This document shows positions 8,335 to 17,704 of a stretch of 64,000 bases of DNA, in pieces. Origin of the DNA: Anaerotignum lactatifermentans (GTDB lineage: Bacteria; Bacillota; Clostridia; Lachnospirales; Anaerotignaceae); contig NZ_JACSNY010000006.1 in NCBI RefSeq assembly GCF_016902535.1, positions 62,001 through 126,000 on the forward strand, read 5' to 3'. The notes below the pieces were generated by a model that saw only the letters and a program-made list of their open reading frames with translations, was not told the origin of the DNA and did not search any database. The position numbers and the translations under genes are program-made. The first letter of the stretch is position 1. Each line of letters opens with the position of its first letter.

Positions 8335-10704
8335 TTATTTCAGTTCCACAACCGTTACCCCGGCTTCGCCTTCCCCAAAAGTACCCGGGCGCTGACTCTT
8401 TACATGGGGATTGGTACGCAGATACTGCTGTACCCCTGCCCGCAGAGCGCCGGTGCCCTTGCCGTGGATAATGACAATCTGTTTCAGTCCTGATAAATAC
8501 GCGTCATCGATATATTTGTCAATATTGGCCAGCGCCTCGTCCACCAGCTGTCCCCGGCAGTCGATCTCGGCGGAGATAAACTGGCTTTTTTTGTTCTTTG
8601 CTTTGACGTTGACAGGCCGCTGCTTTTGCTCTTTCGGCTGAGGGGTATCATCCAGCATCAGCTCCGCCAAAGGAATCTTGGCCTTCATGGCACCCATCTG
8701 CACCATGACCTCTTTATTTTTATCCGGCGCGGACAAGGCCACACCGTTCTGGTCGAAGGAAATGACATAAACCCGATCCCCCGCCTGGAGTTTTTCCGGC
8801 GGTCTGTGGGTAGGCTTTACCTTCTTGGATTTCAGGAAGTCCTCCTGGACGCTGGAGAGCTTTTCTTTCAGCTTGGCTCTGTTTTCCAGGGCCTTCTGCT
8901 GGTTTTTCTGTTTTGCCTCCCGGTTCATTTCCTTGATGATGGCATCGGCTTCCTCCTTTGCCTGGGCATAGATCTGTTTGGCTTCCTCTCTTGCCTTCTG
9001 GAGGATTTTTTCCTTCTGTTCTCTTGTCTTTTCTCTCTGGCGTTCCACTTCTTTTTTCAGGCTTTCCGCCTCTTTGCGGTACTGTTCCGCCCGCTCCTGC
9101 TCGAACACCACGCTCTTTTTGCTGATTTCCAGATCCGTAATAACATCCTCAAAACGGGCGTCCTCATGGGAAATAAACTCTCTGGCGCTATCAATGATAT
9201 GATCCTGCAATCCCAAACGCTTGGAAATAGCAAAGGCGTTGCTCTTGCCGGGAATCCCAATAAGCAGCCGGTACGTAGGCCGCAGCGTTTCCACATCGAA
9301 CTCACAGCAGGCATTTTCTACCCCTTCCGTGGAAAGGGCGTATACCTTCAATTCACTGTAATGGGTAGTAACCGCCGTGCGGATGCCCCGCTGATGAAGG
9401 TACTGTATGATAGCCATAGCCAGAGCGGCCCCCTCTGTGGGGTCTGTGCCCGCGCCCAGTTCATCGAACAGCACCAGAGAATTGTCTGTCACTTCGTCCA
9501 GAATCCGTACCACATTGGTCATATGGGCGGAAAAGGTACTCAAACTCTGCTCAATGCTCTGTTCGTCGCCAATATCGGCAAAAACCTCCTCAAACACCGC
9601 CAGCTGGGAATGGTCCCCCGCCGGGATATGCAGACCCGCCTGCCCCATCAGGGAAAAGAGCCCCAGTGTTTTCAAAGCAACCGTCTTACCGCCGGTATTC
9701 GGCCCTGTAATCAGCAGCGTAGTAAAGTCTTTCCCCAAATACAGATCAATGGGTACCGCCGTTTTGGCATCCAGCAGCGGATGTCTGGCCTTGCGGATAT
9801 TCACATAGCCCTTTGTATTAAACAGCGGCTGTGTCCCATCCATGGACAGAGAAAGCTGCGCCTTGGCAAAAATAAAATCCAGCTGGGTCAGCAGTTCCAG
9901 ATCAGCGCCCAGCACCGCTTCGTTTTGTGTTACCATCAAGGACAGGGAAATAAGGATCTTTTCGATTTCCTCTTTTTCCTTTGCCTGTAATTCCTTAATC
10001 TTATTGTTCAACTGCACTACGCTCAAAGGCTCCATAAACAACGTAGAACCTGTATTGGACTGGTCATGAATCATGCCAGGGAACACACTTCTGTATTCAC
10101 TCTTGACCGGCACACAGTAGCGGTCGTTTCGGATAGTGACCACATAGTCCTGGAGCATATTCCGGTATGCGGAGGAGGAAATGACGCTGTTCAGATGATC
10201 CTTCACCCGGTCGTTGGAAATCTTGATTTCCTTGCGGACGGATTTCAGGCCGGCGCTGGCGTCGTCGGCAATTTCTGTTTCCGAAACAATACAGCGGTTG
10301 ATTTCATTTTCCAGCTGGGGCAGCAGTGTCAGCAGCTCAAAATACTCATCCAGCCGCTCATAGGTCTCTGCCTTGTTTTCGTTTTTGGCGTAATTTTTCG
10401 CCTTCCGGCAGACATAAAGAAACTCCCCGATGTGCATTAACTCCGGGATAGACAGGATACCGCCCATGGAGGCTCGTTTCAGCTGGGGGCGCACCTCCCG
10501 AAAACCGCCAAAGGAAGGGCTGCCCTTGCGCAGTACCATGCTCACAGCCTCTGTTGTCTCCTGCTGGCGCAGCGCGATCTCCGAAAGGGAAACGGAGGGC
10601 GTCAGATTCTGCGCCAACTCCTTTGCCATGGGGGAAACGGCGTAGTAAGTCAGTTTTTGTATCATTTTATCGTATTCCAGTGTATGGAGTGTTTTTTCGT
10701 TCAT
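8335..10704 (-). CDS. mutS2: MutS2 endonuclease / ribosome-rescue ATPase
   Basis: MutS2-family protein, implicated in suppressing recombination and in rescuing collided ribosomes in Firmicutes. The 789 residues show a MutS core with Walker A GPNTGGKT (about 334-341), Walker B LVLFDELGAGTDP (about 411-424), a long charged coiled coil (about 510-630), then a C-terminal Smr nuclease domain with DCRGQ, HGKGTGALR and HVKSQRPG motifs. The start at 10704 has GAGGTAG 5 nt upstream; the longer frame lacks a site. It is complete and normal in length. Confidence 0.95.
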   Translation of the reverse strand: MNEKTLHTLEYDKMIQKLTYYAVSPMAKELAQNLTPSVSLSEIALRQQETTEAVSMVLRKGSPSFGGFREVRPQLKRASMGGILSIPELMHIGEFLYVCRKAKNYAKNENKAETYERLDEYFELLTLLPQLENEINRCIVSETEIADDASAGLKSVRKEIKISNDRVKDHLNSVISSSAYRNMLQDYVVTIRNDRYCVPVKSEYRSVFPGMIHDQSNTGSTLFMEPLSVVQLNNKIKELQAKEKEEIEKILISLSLMVTQNEAVLGADLELLTQLDFIFAKAQLSLSMDGTQPLFNTKGYVNIRKARHPLLDAKTAVPIDLYLGKDFTTLLITGPNTGGKTVALKTLGLFSLMGQAGLHIPAGDHSQLAVFEEVFADIGDEQSIEQSLSTFSAHMTNVVRILDEVTDNSLVLFDELGAGTDPTEGAALAMAIIQYLHQRGIRTAVTTHYSELKVYALSTEGVENACCEFDVETLRPTYRLLIGIPGKSNAFAISKRLGLQDHIIDSAREFISHEDARFEDVITDLEISKKSVVFEQERAEQYRKEAESLKKEVERQREKTREQKEKILQKAREEAKQIYAQAKEEADAIIKEMNREAKQKNQQKALENRAKLKEKLSSVQEDFLKSKKVKPTHRPPEKLQAGDRVYVISFDQNGVALSAPDKNKEVMVQMGAMKAKIPLAELMLDDTPQPKEQKQRPVNVKAKNKKSQFISAEIDCRGQLVDEALANIDKYIDDAYLSGLKQIVIIHGKGTGALRAGVQQYLRTNPHVKSQRPGTFGEGEAGVTVVELK

Positions 10705-10742
10705 GTAACTACCTCGTCTTTTAGATTTTTTCATTACATTTT

Positions 10743-10751
10743 AGTATACCA
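10743..10751 (-). promoter_or_regulatory. Candidate extended -10 promoter of mutS2
   Basis: Read on the minus strand, TGG-TATACT ends about 40 nt before the mutS2 start. There is no good -35 box, but an extended TG motif is present. Confidence 0.4.
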
Positions 10752-10803
10752 TAAACAGGAACAAATTCCGCCTGTTTTTCCGAAATTTCATATTTTTGTA
10801 ATA

Positions 10804-10840
10804 TAAAAAATCCCCGGAGAGCGGTACGCTCCCCAGGGGT
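10804..10840 (-). terminator. Terminator of the glutamate synthase-like gene
   Basis: Minus-strand hairpin with CCCC paired to GGGG, a bulged T, then GGGGAGCG paired to CGCTCTCC (10812-10839), followed by ATTTTTTAT. Confidence 0.75.
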
Positions 10841-10858
10841 CTTTATGGCTTTACAAAA

Positions 10859-12382
10859 TCATTTCATCCATTTCCCGTCCAGCAGATCCTTGGCGTCTCT
10901 GGTCAGCGGGAAAATATCGCTGCGGTCAATATATTCCAGAGAGAATTTCCGGTTCAGGGCCGCGAAATGCTTCAAACCGAAGGCGATCCGGTTCAGATAG
11001 GAATATACACCGATGGCGCCGGTGGAGAAGTTATTTGCTTCTTCCCCGTAAATATTGCGCAGTTCCCGCAGATCAGGGAACAATTCATCCACAGTGGAGC
11101 CGAAGCGCTGCAATTCCACAGGCAGTTTGCCCTCTTTCAGCAATTCGCCCACCTTTTTGGCGCTCATGGCCGCCGCCATGGAGCCGCGGCAGATACCGAT
11201 GAGGTTGATGTAGGGCGCGCCAAAGGCCAGAGCCTTATATACCTGATCCTCCATGGTAAAGCCGCCGGTCAGAGCCACATGCGGCAGAGACAGGCCTTCT
11301 TTTTCCAGTCTCTGGAGAATCTCTACCAAATAGCTTTCCATTACGACGGGAGGCAGGCACCATTCATTCATCATTTTGCAGGGGCTGTAACCGGAACCAC
11401 CGCCTGCGCCGTCAAATGTAACCAGATCCACCTGCAACTCGGAAGCAATCCGCAGAACGTGCTCCAGATCGGCATAGTCGTAGCCTGCCATCTTGAAGTA
11501 TACATTTTTCAGACCCATCTGACGCAGTTCTTCGATTCTCTTGCCCAGATACTCCAGATCCCACATAGGCAGTCTGCCATAGGAACGGAAGTTTTCGCCA
11601 AATCCAGCCTGGTACTTTTTCTGCACCTCCGGATCGGAAGGATCAGGGATTACCAGCAGGCCGTTTTGCTGGGCCTTTAAGGCATCCTCCAGCGTCGCCA
11701 GACGGTTGACGGGCTGTGTTCCCTTGGCGGACTGACCAAATTTAAACTCAATGGCTTCACAGCCACATTCTTTGATGGCGTATTCCGGCACACCGATGCG
11801 GTCATCATCTACGTTCACCTGCAAAATGATCTGGCCATAGCCCCGGTCATATTTCCGAAACGCGTCCAGAAATTCCCGCAGTTTCGGACAGTGAACCACT
11901 TTGCCGTTTTCCAGCCGCAGTGTCGGGTCTTTCGTCACAGAGCCTTCCCCAATGACCGTCAGAACGCCGGCCATGGCCGCGCCGCCGAAATAATCCTGCC
12001 AGTTCAGTTTAATCAACGCGGGCAGAATAATGGGCAGTTTCAGTTTGACAGGATGGAGCGTCCCGATCTGTGTCTCCAGATTTACATGATAAATGGTTGC
12101 CTTGTCGGAATCTGCCTCCGCCCCTACGGCGCCAAAGACACGGCCATTGATATTAAAATGAGAATAATCAATAGGATATTTTTTTTCAGAAGCCACCTGA
12201 TTGTCGCCGGTGGTGGTGGGATATACGGCATCAGCGCCGCGCACAGCGGAAATGCCGATCTCACAGGTACCTACACAGTCGGCCATACACATGGAGCACA
12301 TGCCGGAAAAGGTACAGGGATGGGCGGGATCACGCAGCTTAGTGCGATTAAAAGCGGAACCTAATAACGGACTATAAGACAT
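10859..12382 (-). CDS. FMN-binding glutamate synthase-like protein with Cys-rich N-terminus
   Basis: A 507-residue protein related to the FMN barrel of the glutamate synthase large subunit. FDGAGGGSGYSP and ALTGGFTMEDQVYKALAFGA match the flavin/phosphate-binding end. It has no glutaminase domain, and the C-x5-C-x4-C [3Fe-4S] motif expected after the barrel in canonical GltB is missing (INLIGICRGSM instead). The N-terminus has five clustered cysteines (C23, C29, C32, C36, C40), which could bind an Fe-S cluster. The start at 12382 has AAAAGGAGG 8 nt upstream. The physiological reaction is unknown; it need not make glutamate. Confidence 0.8.
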   Translation of the reverse strand: MSYSPLLGSAFNRTKLRDPAHPCTFSGMCSMCMADCVGTCEIGISAVRGADAVYPTTTGDNQVASEKKYPIDYSHFNINGRVFGAVGAEADSDKATIYHVNLETQIGTLHPVKLKLPIILPALIKLNWQDYFGGAAMAGVLTVIGEGSVTKDPTLRLENGKVVHCPKLREFLDAFRKYDRGYGQIILQVNVDDDRIGVPEYAIKECGCEAIEFKFGQSAKGTQPVNRLATLEDALKAQQNGLLVIPDPSDPEVQKKYQAGFGENFRSYGRLPMWDLEYLGKRIEELRQMGLKNVYFKMAGYDYADLEHVLRIASELQVDLVTFDGAGGGSGYSPCKMMNEWCLPPVVMESYLVEILQRLEKEGLSLPHVALTGGFTMEDQVYKALAFGAPYINLIGICRGSMAAAMSAKKVGELLKEGKLPVELQRFGSTVDELFPDLRELRNIYGEEANNFSTGAIGVYSYLNRIAFGLKHFAALNRKFSLEYIDRSDIFPLTRDAKDLLDGKWMK

Positions 12383-12420
12383 ACACAAGACCTCCTTTTT
12401 ATACAAAACTCCTTGAATGT

Positions 12421-12449
12421 ATCGTATCACATACAATTCCTACTGTCAA
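12421..12449 (-). promoter_or_regulatory. Sigma-A promoter of the glutamate synthase-like gene
   Basis: Minus strand: TTGACA (12449-12444), 17 bp, TACGAT (12426-12421) with TG one base upstream. The start codon is about 40 nt downstream. Confidence 0.65.
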
Positions 12450-12607
12450 TTTATACAAACAAAAAAAAATCGGCTATCCAAATTAAATAAAATATATCGT
12501 TTTACTATGCAATATATCACAAAAATGACGAATCTCTCTTGTTTCTTTCCTCCTGTTTCTGCTATCATAACTACTGTATTAAAAAAACGCCAAAAAAGGA
12601 GGCTTCT

Positions 12608-13123
12608 ATGGATTGTATCATTCGTGCGCTAAATAAAGAAGAAGATTGCCTTCTGCCGGATTTTCTCTATCACGCCATTTTCCTGCCGGAAGGAGCGGAA
12701 CCGCCGCCCCGTTCTGTGGTGGATCTGCCGGAACTGCAGGTTTATATCACCGGCTTTGGCCGCCCACACGACTATGCACTGGCAGCGGAACATGACGGTC
12801 AGGTCGTCGGCCTGGTCTGGGCCCGCATCATGGAGGATTACGGCCATGTGGACCAGCATACACCTTCTCTGGCCATTTCCCTTCTGCCGGAATTCCGAGG
12901 AAGGGGCATTGGTACCGCGCTTATGAACGAAATGCTCTCCCTCCTTCAAAAGAAAGGCTATGAACAGGTCTCTTTATCCGTTCAGAAAACCAATCCTGCC
13001 GTCCGGCTTTATGGCCGGCTGGGCTTTCAAACACAGAAGGAAACCGAAGAGGAATATCTTATGGTACATCCATTGTCCCATTTATATGAAAAAACCCTTC
13101 CGGTAAACGCAAATTCCCCTTAA
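12608..13123 (+). CDS. GNAT-family N-acetyltransferase
   Basis: A 171-residue acetyl-CoA-dependent acyltransferase. The acetyl-CoA pyrophosphate loop is LLPEFRGRGIGTALMNEML (about residues 96-114) and the C-terminal motif is NPAVRLYGRLGFQ. The ATG at 12608 has AAAGGAGG 7 nt upstream. A weak promoter candidate (TTGTTT 12539, TATCAT 12563, 18-bp spacer) precedes it. The substrate cannot be predicted. It is convergent with the lipoprotein gene. Confidence 0.88.
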   Translation: MDCIIRALNKEEDCLLPDFLYHAIFLPEGAEPPPRSVVDLPELQVYITGFGRPHDYALAAEHDGQVVGLVWARIMEDYGHVDQHTPSLAISLLPEFRGRGIGTALMNEMLSLLQKKGYEQVSLSVQKTNPAVRLYGRLGFQTQKETEEEYLMVHPLSHLYEKTLPVNANSP

Positions 13124-13151
13124 GAAGACATTATCTTTCTTAAGGAGAATT
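13112..13151. other. Inverted repeat over the end of the GNAT gene
   Basis: AATTCCCCTTAAGAA / TTCTTAAGGAGAATT, 15 bp with one mismatch and a 10-nt loop, spanning the GNAT stop codon. No T-run follows, so it is more likely a 3'-end stabilising hairpin or protein site than a terminator. Confidence 0.5.
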
Positions 13152-13203
13152 GCTGCTGCTGTCTGCACAAGAAAACTTACCCAAAAAAGCTCAGTCAAAG
13201 TAA

Positions 13204-13246
13204 AAAAGCTGAAATCCTTTTCATAAGGATTTCAGCTTTCTTTGTT
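13204..13246. terminator. Bidirectional terminator between GNAT and lipoprotein genes
   Basis: AAAGCTGAAATCCTT / AAGGATTTCAGCTTT with a short loop, with T-rich sequence on both strands. Confidence 0.8.
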
Positions 13247-13288
13247 TTCTTATAAAGATGTCCCTGACATCGGAAGCCCCTCTCTTTT

Positions 13289-14140
13289 TTATGCCAGAGA
13301 CTCTGCCGCCAACGCATCCGCGGGGATCACAAAATCTTCCACAGCGTTGAAATTGTCACAAGTCATGGAGACCATTGTTTTTGTAAAGGCAATGCCGCCA
13401 GTATCTTCGGTGCCCATGGAGCTCATCAGACTTGCCATCATTTCGGTCATATCCAGTTCGTATTTCACAACATAACCGTCATCTGTGATCCACAGTCTTA
13501 CCGGCATATCGCCCAGACTTTCAAAAAGATTGTTCAGTTCTTCTTCTGTCATGCCAAATTCACCGGACATGCTTTCAATACCGGAGCTTGCGATGGCTTC
13601 CTTCATGGAATCGCCAGTCAGTACGCCTGCGATAATCGTTGCGCTCTTTCCGTTGACTTCTTCAGTGCCCGCTTCGCTGAAGGTCTGCAGATTTTCCAGA
13701 TACAGATTCATGTTCTGCTGCGCATCGTACTGGGAAATGCTGCCCAGATCAACCGGCTGCGCATACCATGCGCCGCCCAGATCCATGTAGGAAGTCAGTG
13801 TATCGCCGTCCTGCAGCACATACATGCCATAATTCTGGATCTCTTCTCCGTTGATGCTTAATGTCATGTCCATTTTCATTTTGACAGGGTCATAAAAACC
13901 CTCAATGTTGGCTGTGGTGGCTGTGGAGAAAGTTTCATCCTCCAGCGTCATATCGATCACCATATCCATCTGAGAACTCATACTGGTCACGCCGGCCATG
14001 GTTTCCTCCGCCTTTTGCAGCAGTGCCTCCACGCCTGATGTGTCAGCAGATGTATTCGCTGATGTGCTGCCGCAGCCTGCCATCGTCAGTGCCATGGCAC
14101 CCGCCAAGAAACCTGCAAATAATTTTTTCCGTAATGTCAT
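13289..14140 (-). CDS. Secreted lipoprotein of the LolA/LppX-like fold group (tentative)
   Basis: A 283-residue lipoprotein. The signal peptide ends in a lipobox with Cys23 (TMAGC), so it should be anchored on the outer face of the membrane. The mature part begins with Ser/Thr-rich residues, followed by repeated beta-type segments (MDMVIDMTLED, VKMKMDMTLSING, VKYELDMTEMM) as in DUF6612/LppX-like proteins that bind hydrophobic ligands. The fold assignment is by pattern only. GAAGAGGGG precedes the ATG. It is monocistronic and convergent with the GNAT gene. Confidence 0.75.
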   Translation of the reverse strand: MTLRKKLFAGFLAGAMALTMAGCGSTSANTSADTSGVEALLQKAEETMAGVTSMSSQMDMVIDMTLEDETFSTATTANIEGFYDPVKMKMDMTLSINGEEIQNYGMYVLQDGDTLTSYMDLGGAWYAQPVDLGSISQYDAQQNMNLYLENLQTFSEAGTEEVNGKSATIIAGVLTGDSMKEAIASSGIESMSGEFGMTEEELNNLFESLGDMPVRLWITDDGYVVKYELDMTEMMASLMSSMGTEDTGGIAFTKTMVSMTCDNFNAVEDFVIPADALAAESLA

Positions 14141-14291
14141 GTGATCCCCTCTTCCTGTTTATTTTTATTTTTTATGTGATCATCAGAAACAATAAAGACT
14201 ATGTTTCTGGTAGGATTATATCATCCGTTTATCACCTTTCGCAACACAATACAGAATTATTATGAAAAGCTTAATAAAATCTTAGAAAAAT

Positions 14292-14939
14292 TTACTTTGT
14301 CTCTTTTGCCAGTTTCTGGCCGCCGGTACAGTATGGAAACAGAAAACATTCGCCGCATTTTGGTCTGCGGGCAATACAGATCTTTCTGCCGTGGGCGATC
14401 ATCTGGGTATTGATGTCGATCCATTTTTCTTTTGGCACAATCTTCATCAGGTCAAATTCAATCTTGACCGGGTCCTGGTTTTTCGTCAGCCCCAGCAAAT
14501 TAGACACCCGTTTTACATGAGTATCCACCACTACACTGGGAATACCGTACCAGTTTCCCCGAACCACATTGGCTGTTTTTCTGCCAACGCCCGCCAAGGA
14601 AGTCAGGGCGTCCAGATCGGAAGGCACTTCCCCTTCGTACTCCGCCAGCAGTTTCTGGCAGCAGGCAATGATATTCTTCGCTTTATTATGATAAAACCCG
14701 GTGGAATGAATCTCCCGTTCCAGTTCCGCCAGATCCGCTTCCGCGAAATCCTTAATCGAGGTATATTTCTGAAAAAGATCCTTTGTAACCAAATTCACCC
14801 GATCATCGGTACACTGCGCCGACAGCATGGTAGCAATCAAAAGCTGCCAGGGATTTTCATGATTCAGATAACACTTGGTAGGACCATAATGCTCCAGCAG
14901 CAGATCCAGAACCACCGCCACTTTTTCTTTTTTCGTCAT
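14292..14939 (-). CDS. nth: Endonuclease III
   Basis: Base-excision repair glycosylase/AP lyase for oxidised pyrimidines. The 215 residues have the helix-hairpin-helix LAGVGRKTANVV with catalytic Lys121, the catalytic Asp139 in VVDTHVKR, and a [4Fe-4S] motif C-x6-C-x2-C-x5-C at Cys188, 195, 198 and 204. The start at 14939 follows GAAAGGAGAAG. Upstream in-frame extensions have no ribosome binding site. Confidence 0.96.
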   Translation of the reverse strand: MTKKEKVAVVLDLLLEHYGPTKCYLNHENPWQLLIATMLSAQCTDDRVNLVTKDLFQKYTSIKDFAEADLAELEREIHSTGFYHNKAKNIIACCQKLLAEYEGEVPSDLDALTSLAGVGRKTANVVRGNWYGIPSVVVDTHVKRVSNLLGLTKNQDPVKIEFDLMKIVPKEKWIDINTQMIAHGRKICIARRPKCGECFLFPYCTGGQKLAKETK

Positions 14940-15196
14940 TTTCTTCTTCTCCTTTCCCCAAAAGAGGAGTATTTCCCAAAAAACAATCCCTTTTCCCGGG
15001 AAATATTTCCCATAACGCTCTTTTTCAAAGAAAAGCACCTGTCTGACGGGAAAAAGAGACAGGTCCTCTCCTTCTTATTCTAAAATCTACAGAGCCTTTT
15101 TACGATTTTTTTCATTTTATCATGTCAAAGAAAAAAAAGAAACTTTTTTTCCGCATGGTTTTCAATATTGTATACCATGCATTTTCCTTCCATTTC

Positions 15197-15224
15197 TTGA
15201 CTTTCCTTAAAAAAGTTGTATAAT
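15197..15224 (+). promoter_or_regulatory. Sigma-A promoter of the ykvI-like gene
   Basis: TTGACT (15197-15202), 16-bp spacer, TATAAT (15219-15224). The leader to the ATG is about 54 nt. Confidence 0.7.
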
Positions 15225-15284
15225 GATATTCGCTATTATTAAATTTCTATTTATATTTATTCACACAAAAGAGGAGTGGTATTT

Positions 15285-16436
15285 ATGGCATCAAAAAACA
15301 CAGATTTCCGCACCTCCGGCTTCATGAAGGTACTTCTTCCGGGGATCGTGCTGCAGTCCGTTTTGATGGGCGGCGGCTACGCGACAGGGCGTGAAATCAT
15401 CGAGTACGGCGGCAAATTCGGCGCGATTGGATGGGTATCCGGTGTATTTACCTTCCTGACCTTCGCCGTCATCGCGGTGCTGACCTTTGAACTGGCCCGC
15501 ATCTATCGTATCTATGACTACAAATCCATCTTGAAACAGATCATTGGCAAGGCATGGCCCATTTACGATTTTCTGTATGTCATCCTGCTGTTTTTGATCA
15601 TTTCCATCATGGCATCTGCTACCGGTGAGATCTTACAGCAGACCATCGGTCTGAATTATATGGTAGGCGTTGTCATCCTGATTGTTATCGTTGCCTTCCT
15701 GAATTTCTTCGGCAGCGCATTTATCGCGAAATTTGAAACATACGGCACCATCGCCCTTTACGCGGCCTACATCATCTTTACCATCATGGTTATCACCGCC
15801 AATAAGGACAATATCTCCGCCGTATTCGCTAACAGTGACACCAGCTTTGTAGAGGGCGCTACCATCCCTCTGGCTATGTGGACCGGTATCATTTATTCTT
15901 CCTACAACCTGTCCGCTATCCCCGCCGGCCTCTTTACCCTGCGGGCACAGACAAAGAGAAGCGAGGCAGTCATCTCCGGTATCATCGGTGCGCTGCTGAT
16001 GACTGTTCCCTGGTTCCTGACCTACTTTGCAGTTATGGGCTACTACCCCGATGAAAACATCATCGGCGCGTCCGTACCCTGGCTGGTAATGCTCCAGTCC
16101 GTATCCGACAGCCCCATTCCTGTACTGGTATTCGGTGTTGTTGCCGGCTGGACACTGATCGAGACTGCTACCGGCATGATTCACGCACTGCTGGAAAGAC
16201 TGGACCACAGCATGGAAGAATCCAACAAAGAGCCTTTGTCTCCTAAGATGAGAGGTCTGATTACAGCAGGCATCCTGATCGTTGCGATCCTGTTCTCCAA
16301 GATCGGTATCATCAACCTGATCAGCATGGGTTACTCCGCAATCGCTTACGGCTTCATTCTGGTATATCTGCTGCCTCTGCTGACAGTAGGTCTGTATAAG
16401 GTAATCAAAAACGGTGAAGTTCCCAAAAAGAACTAA
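15285..16436 (+). CDS. YkvI-type multi-pass membrane transporter-like protein
   Basis: A 383-residue integral membrane protein with about 10-11 hydrophobic helices and a short cytosolic N-terminus. It begins MASKNTDFRTSGF and has GGGYATGREIIEYGGKFGAIGW, similar to the start of YkvI-family proteins, which share the fold of amino acid/cation symporters. ATG 15285 follows GAGGAG; the upstream GTG overlaps that site. It is followed by an aminotransferase, which hints at movement of an amino or keto acid. That link is inference. Confidence 0.75.
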   Translation: MASKNTDFRTSGFMKVLLPGIVLQSVLMGGGYATGREIIEYGGKFGAIGWVSGVFTFLTFAVIAVLTFELARIYRIYDYKSILKQIIGKAWPIYDFLYVILLFLIISIMASATGEILQQTIGLNYMVGVVILIVIVAFLNFFGSAFIAKFETYGTIALYAAYIIFTIMVITANKDNISAVFANSDTSFVEGATIPLAMWTGIIYSSYNLSAIPAGLFTLRAQTKRSEAVISGIIGALLMTVPWFLTYFAVMGYYPDENIIGASVPWLVMLQSVSDSPIPVLVFGVVAGWTLIETATGMIHALLERLDHSMEESNKEPLSPKMRGLITAGILIVAILFSKIGIINLISMGYSAIAYGFILVYLLPLLTVGLYKVIKNGEVPKKN

Positions 16437-16465
16437 CATCCGGCCATAAACAAATCAACCACAGG

Positions 16466-16502
16466 CGGGAAAACGAGACCACAGCATCTTCTTGTTTTCC
16501 CG
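16466..16502 (+). terminator. Hairpin between the ykvI-like and aminotransferase genes
   Basis: CGGGAAAAC / GTTTTCCCG, a 9-bp stem with a 19-nt loop, followed by TTCTGTTTGTCTT. The T-run is weak, so this may be a partial terminator that lowers expression of the downstream gene. Confidence 0.45.
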
Positions 16503-16543
16503 TTCTGTTTGTCTTAAATTCAAATTTTCAGGAGGTTTTATCT

Positions 16544-17641
16544 ATGAAATTACGTATCCATTCCGCCATCGCGGCCAATACAAAAGTCAGCTATGCCATT
16601 GAATCCGCAGGTCCTCTGCCCTATGACATCGACTGCGGCGAAGGCATCAATACGGTTATGGTTCCCCCTGCGGCACAGGCGGCTTTTCAGGAGCTGTCCT
16701 TTGAAATGATGCGGCCCTATCCCCATTCCGTTGCCGTAAAGGAAAGTATCCAGAACTACTGGAAAGGCTATATGTCCCCTTCCTTCCGTCAGATCCTCCT
16801 CTGCGACGGATCTGTGGGCGGTCTGTATCTTATCAACCGTCTGTTCCTGGAACAGGGCGACGCCGTTCTGGGCTATGTGCCCCAGTTCTCTGAATATGAA
16901 ACCGATGTAAAAATGTACGGCGCCACATTTGAAGGTGTGCCTCTGAAAAAGGAAAACAATTACCGTTTCTGTGCGGAGGACCTGATCGCCGCTTTGAAAC
17001 CGGCGCATAAGCTCATTTATCTGGATAACCCCAACAATCCCACCGGCCAGGTAATTCCTCTGTCCGAAATCGAAAAAATCCTGACAGCGGCCCAGAAATA
17101 CAACACTGCCGTTATTGTGGACGAAGCCTACGGCGATTATATGCCCAAGGAAAACTCCGCCGCTTCCCTCTGCGAAAAGTACGATAACCTGATTCTGGTA
17201 AAGACCTTCTCCAAAGGCTTTGGTCTGGCTGGTCTGCGCGCCGGCTATGTGATCCTGCCGGAAGAACTGGTTGCGCCCATGGCCAATATCACAAATCCTT
17301 ACGCCATGAGCGAATTTTCCCGGAGTATCGCCGCTAAGACCATCGCGGACGAAGATTTCCTGAACATCCTGCGCAGCAAAACAGCGGAACTGAAAAAACA
17401 GCTGTTCCGCCCCTGGAAGCATATCTCCATCGCGGAGACCTGCGATACTGTTTCCATCTGCCTGCTGACCCACGATGATCCTAATGTGGATCTAGCGGAG
17501 GAATTCGCGAAACGCAGAATCCTTGTCATCTCCGGCGACGATTTCTATACTCTGGGCAAAAACTCCATCCGTTTCCGCGTTCCCGCCGAAGAGGATATGC
17601 CTGCCGTTATCCGCGCACTGGAAGAGATCGACGCAAAATGA
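16544..17641 (+). CDS. Class I/II PLP aminotransferase, HisC-like
   Basis: A 365-residue fold-type I aminotransferase related to histidinol-phosphate aminotransferases. YLDNPNNPTGQ (about 162-172), VDEAYGDY and the PLP lysine in KTFSKGFGLAGLRAGY (near residue 225) are present. CAGGAGGT lies 9 nt before the ATG. No other his gene is nearby, so a role in histidine synthesis is not supported; the partner is a YkvI-like membrane protein. The amino donor is unknown. Confidence 0.8.
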   Translation: MKLRIHSAIAANTKVSYAIESAGPLPYDIDCGEGINTVMVPPAAQAAFQELSFEMMRPYPHSVAVKESIQNYWKGYMSPSFRQILLCDGSVGGLYLINRLFLEQGDAVLGYVPQFSEYETDVKMYGATFEGVPLKKENNYRFCAEDLIAALKPAHKLIYLDNPNNPTGQVIPLSEIEKILTAAQKYNTAVIVDEAYGDYMPKENSAASLCEKYDNLILVKTFSKGFGLAGLRAGYVILPEELVAPMANITNPYAMSEFSRSIAAKTIADEDFLNILRSKTAELKKQLFRPWKHISIAETCDTVSICLLTHDDPNVDLAEEFAKRRILVISGDDFYTLGKNSIRFRVPAEEDMPAVIRALEEIDAK

Positions 17642-17651
17642 TCCCCCTTCG

Positions 17652-17680
17652 TTGACAAAGTCCTTTTCCTATACTATCAT
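17652..17680 (+). promoter_or_regulatory. Sigma-A promoter of the Fur-family gene
   Basis: TTGACA (17652-17657), 17 bp, TATCAT (17675-17680). The ribosome binding site AAGGGGGG and the ATG follow within 25 nt. Confidence 0.8.
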
Positions 17681-17704
17681 GAGAGGAAGAAAGGGGGGTA
17701 GCAC

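Noticed and set aside
12417-12632. 71-codon plus-strand ORF upstream of the GNAT gene
   Set aside because: It overlaps the minus-strand promoter, lacks a ribosome binding site and is AT-driven.
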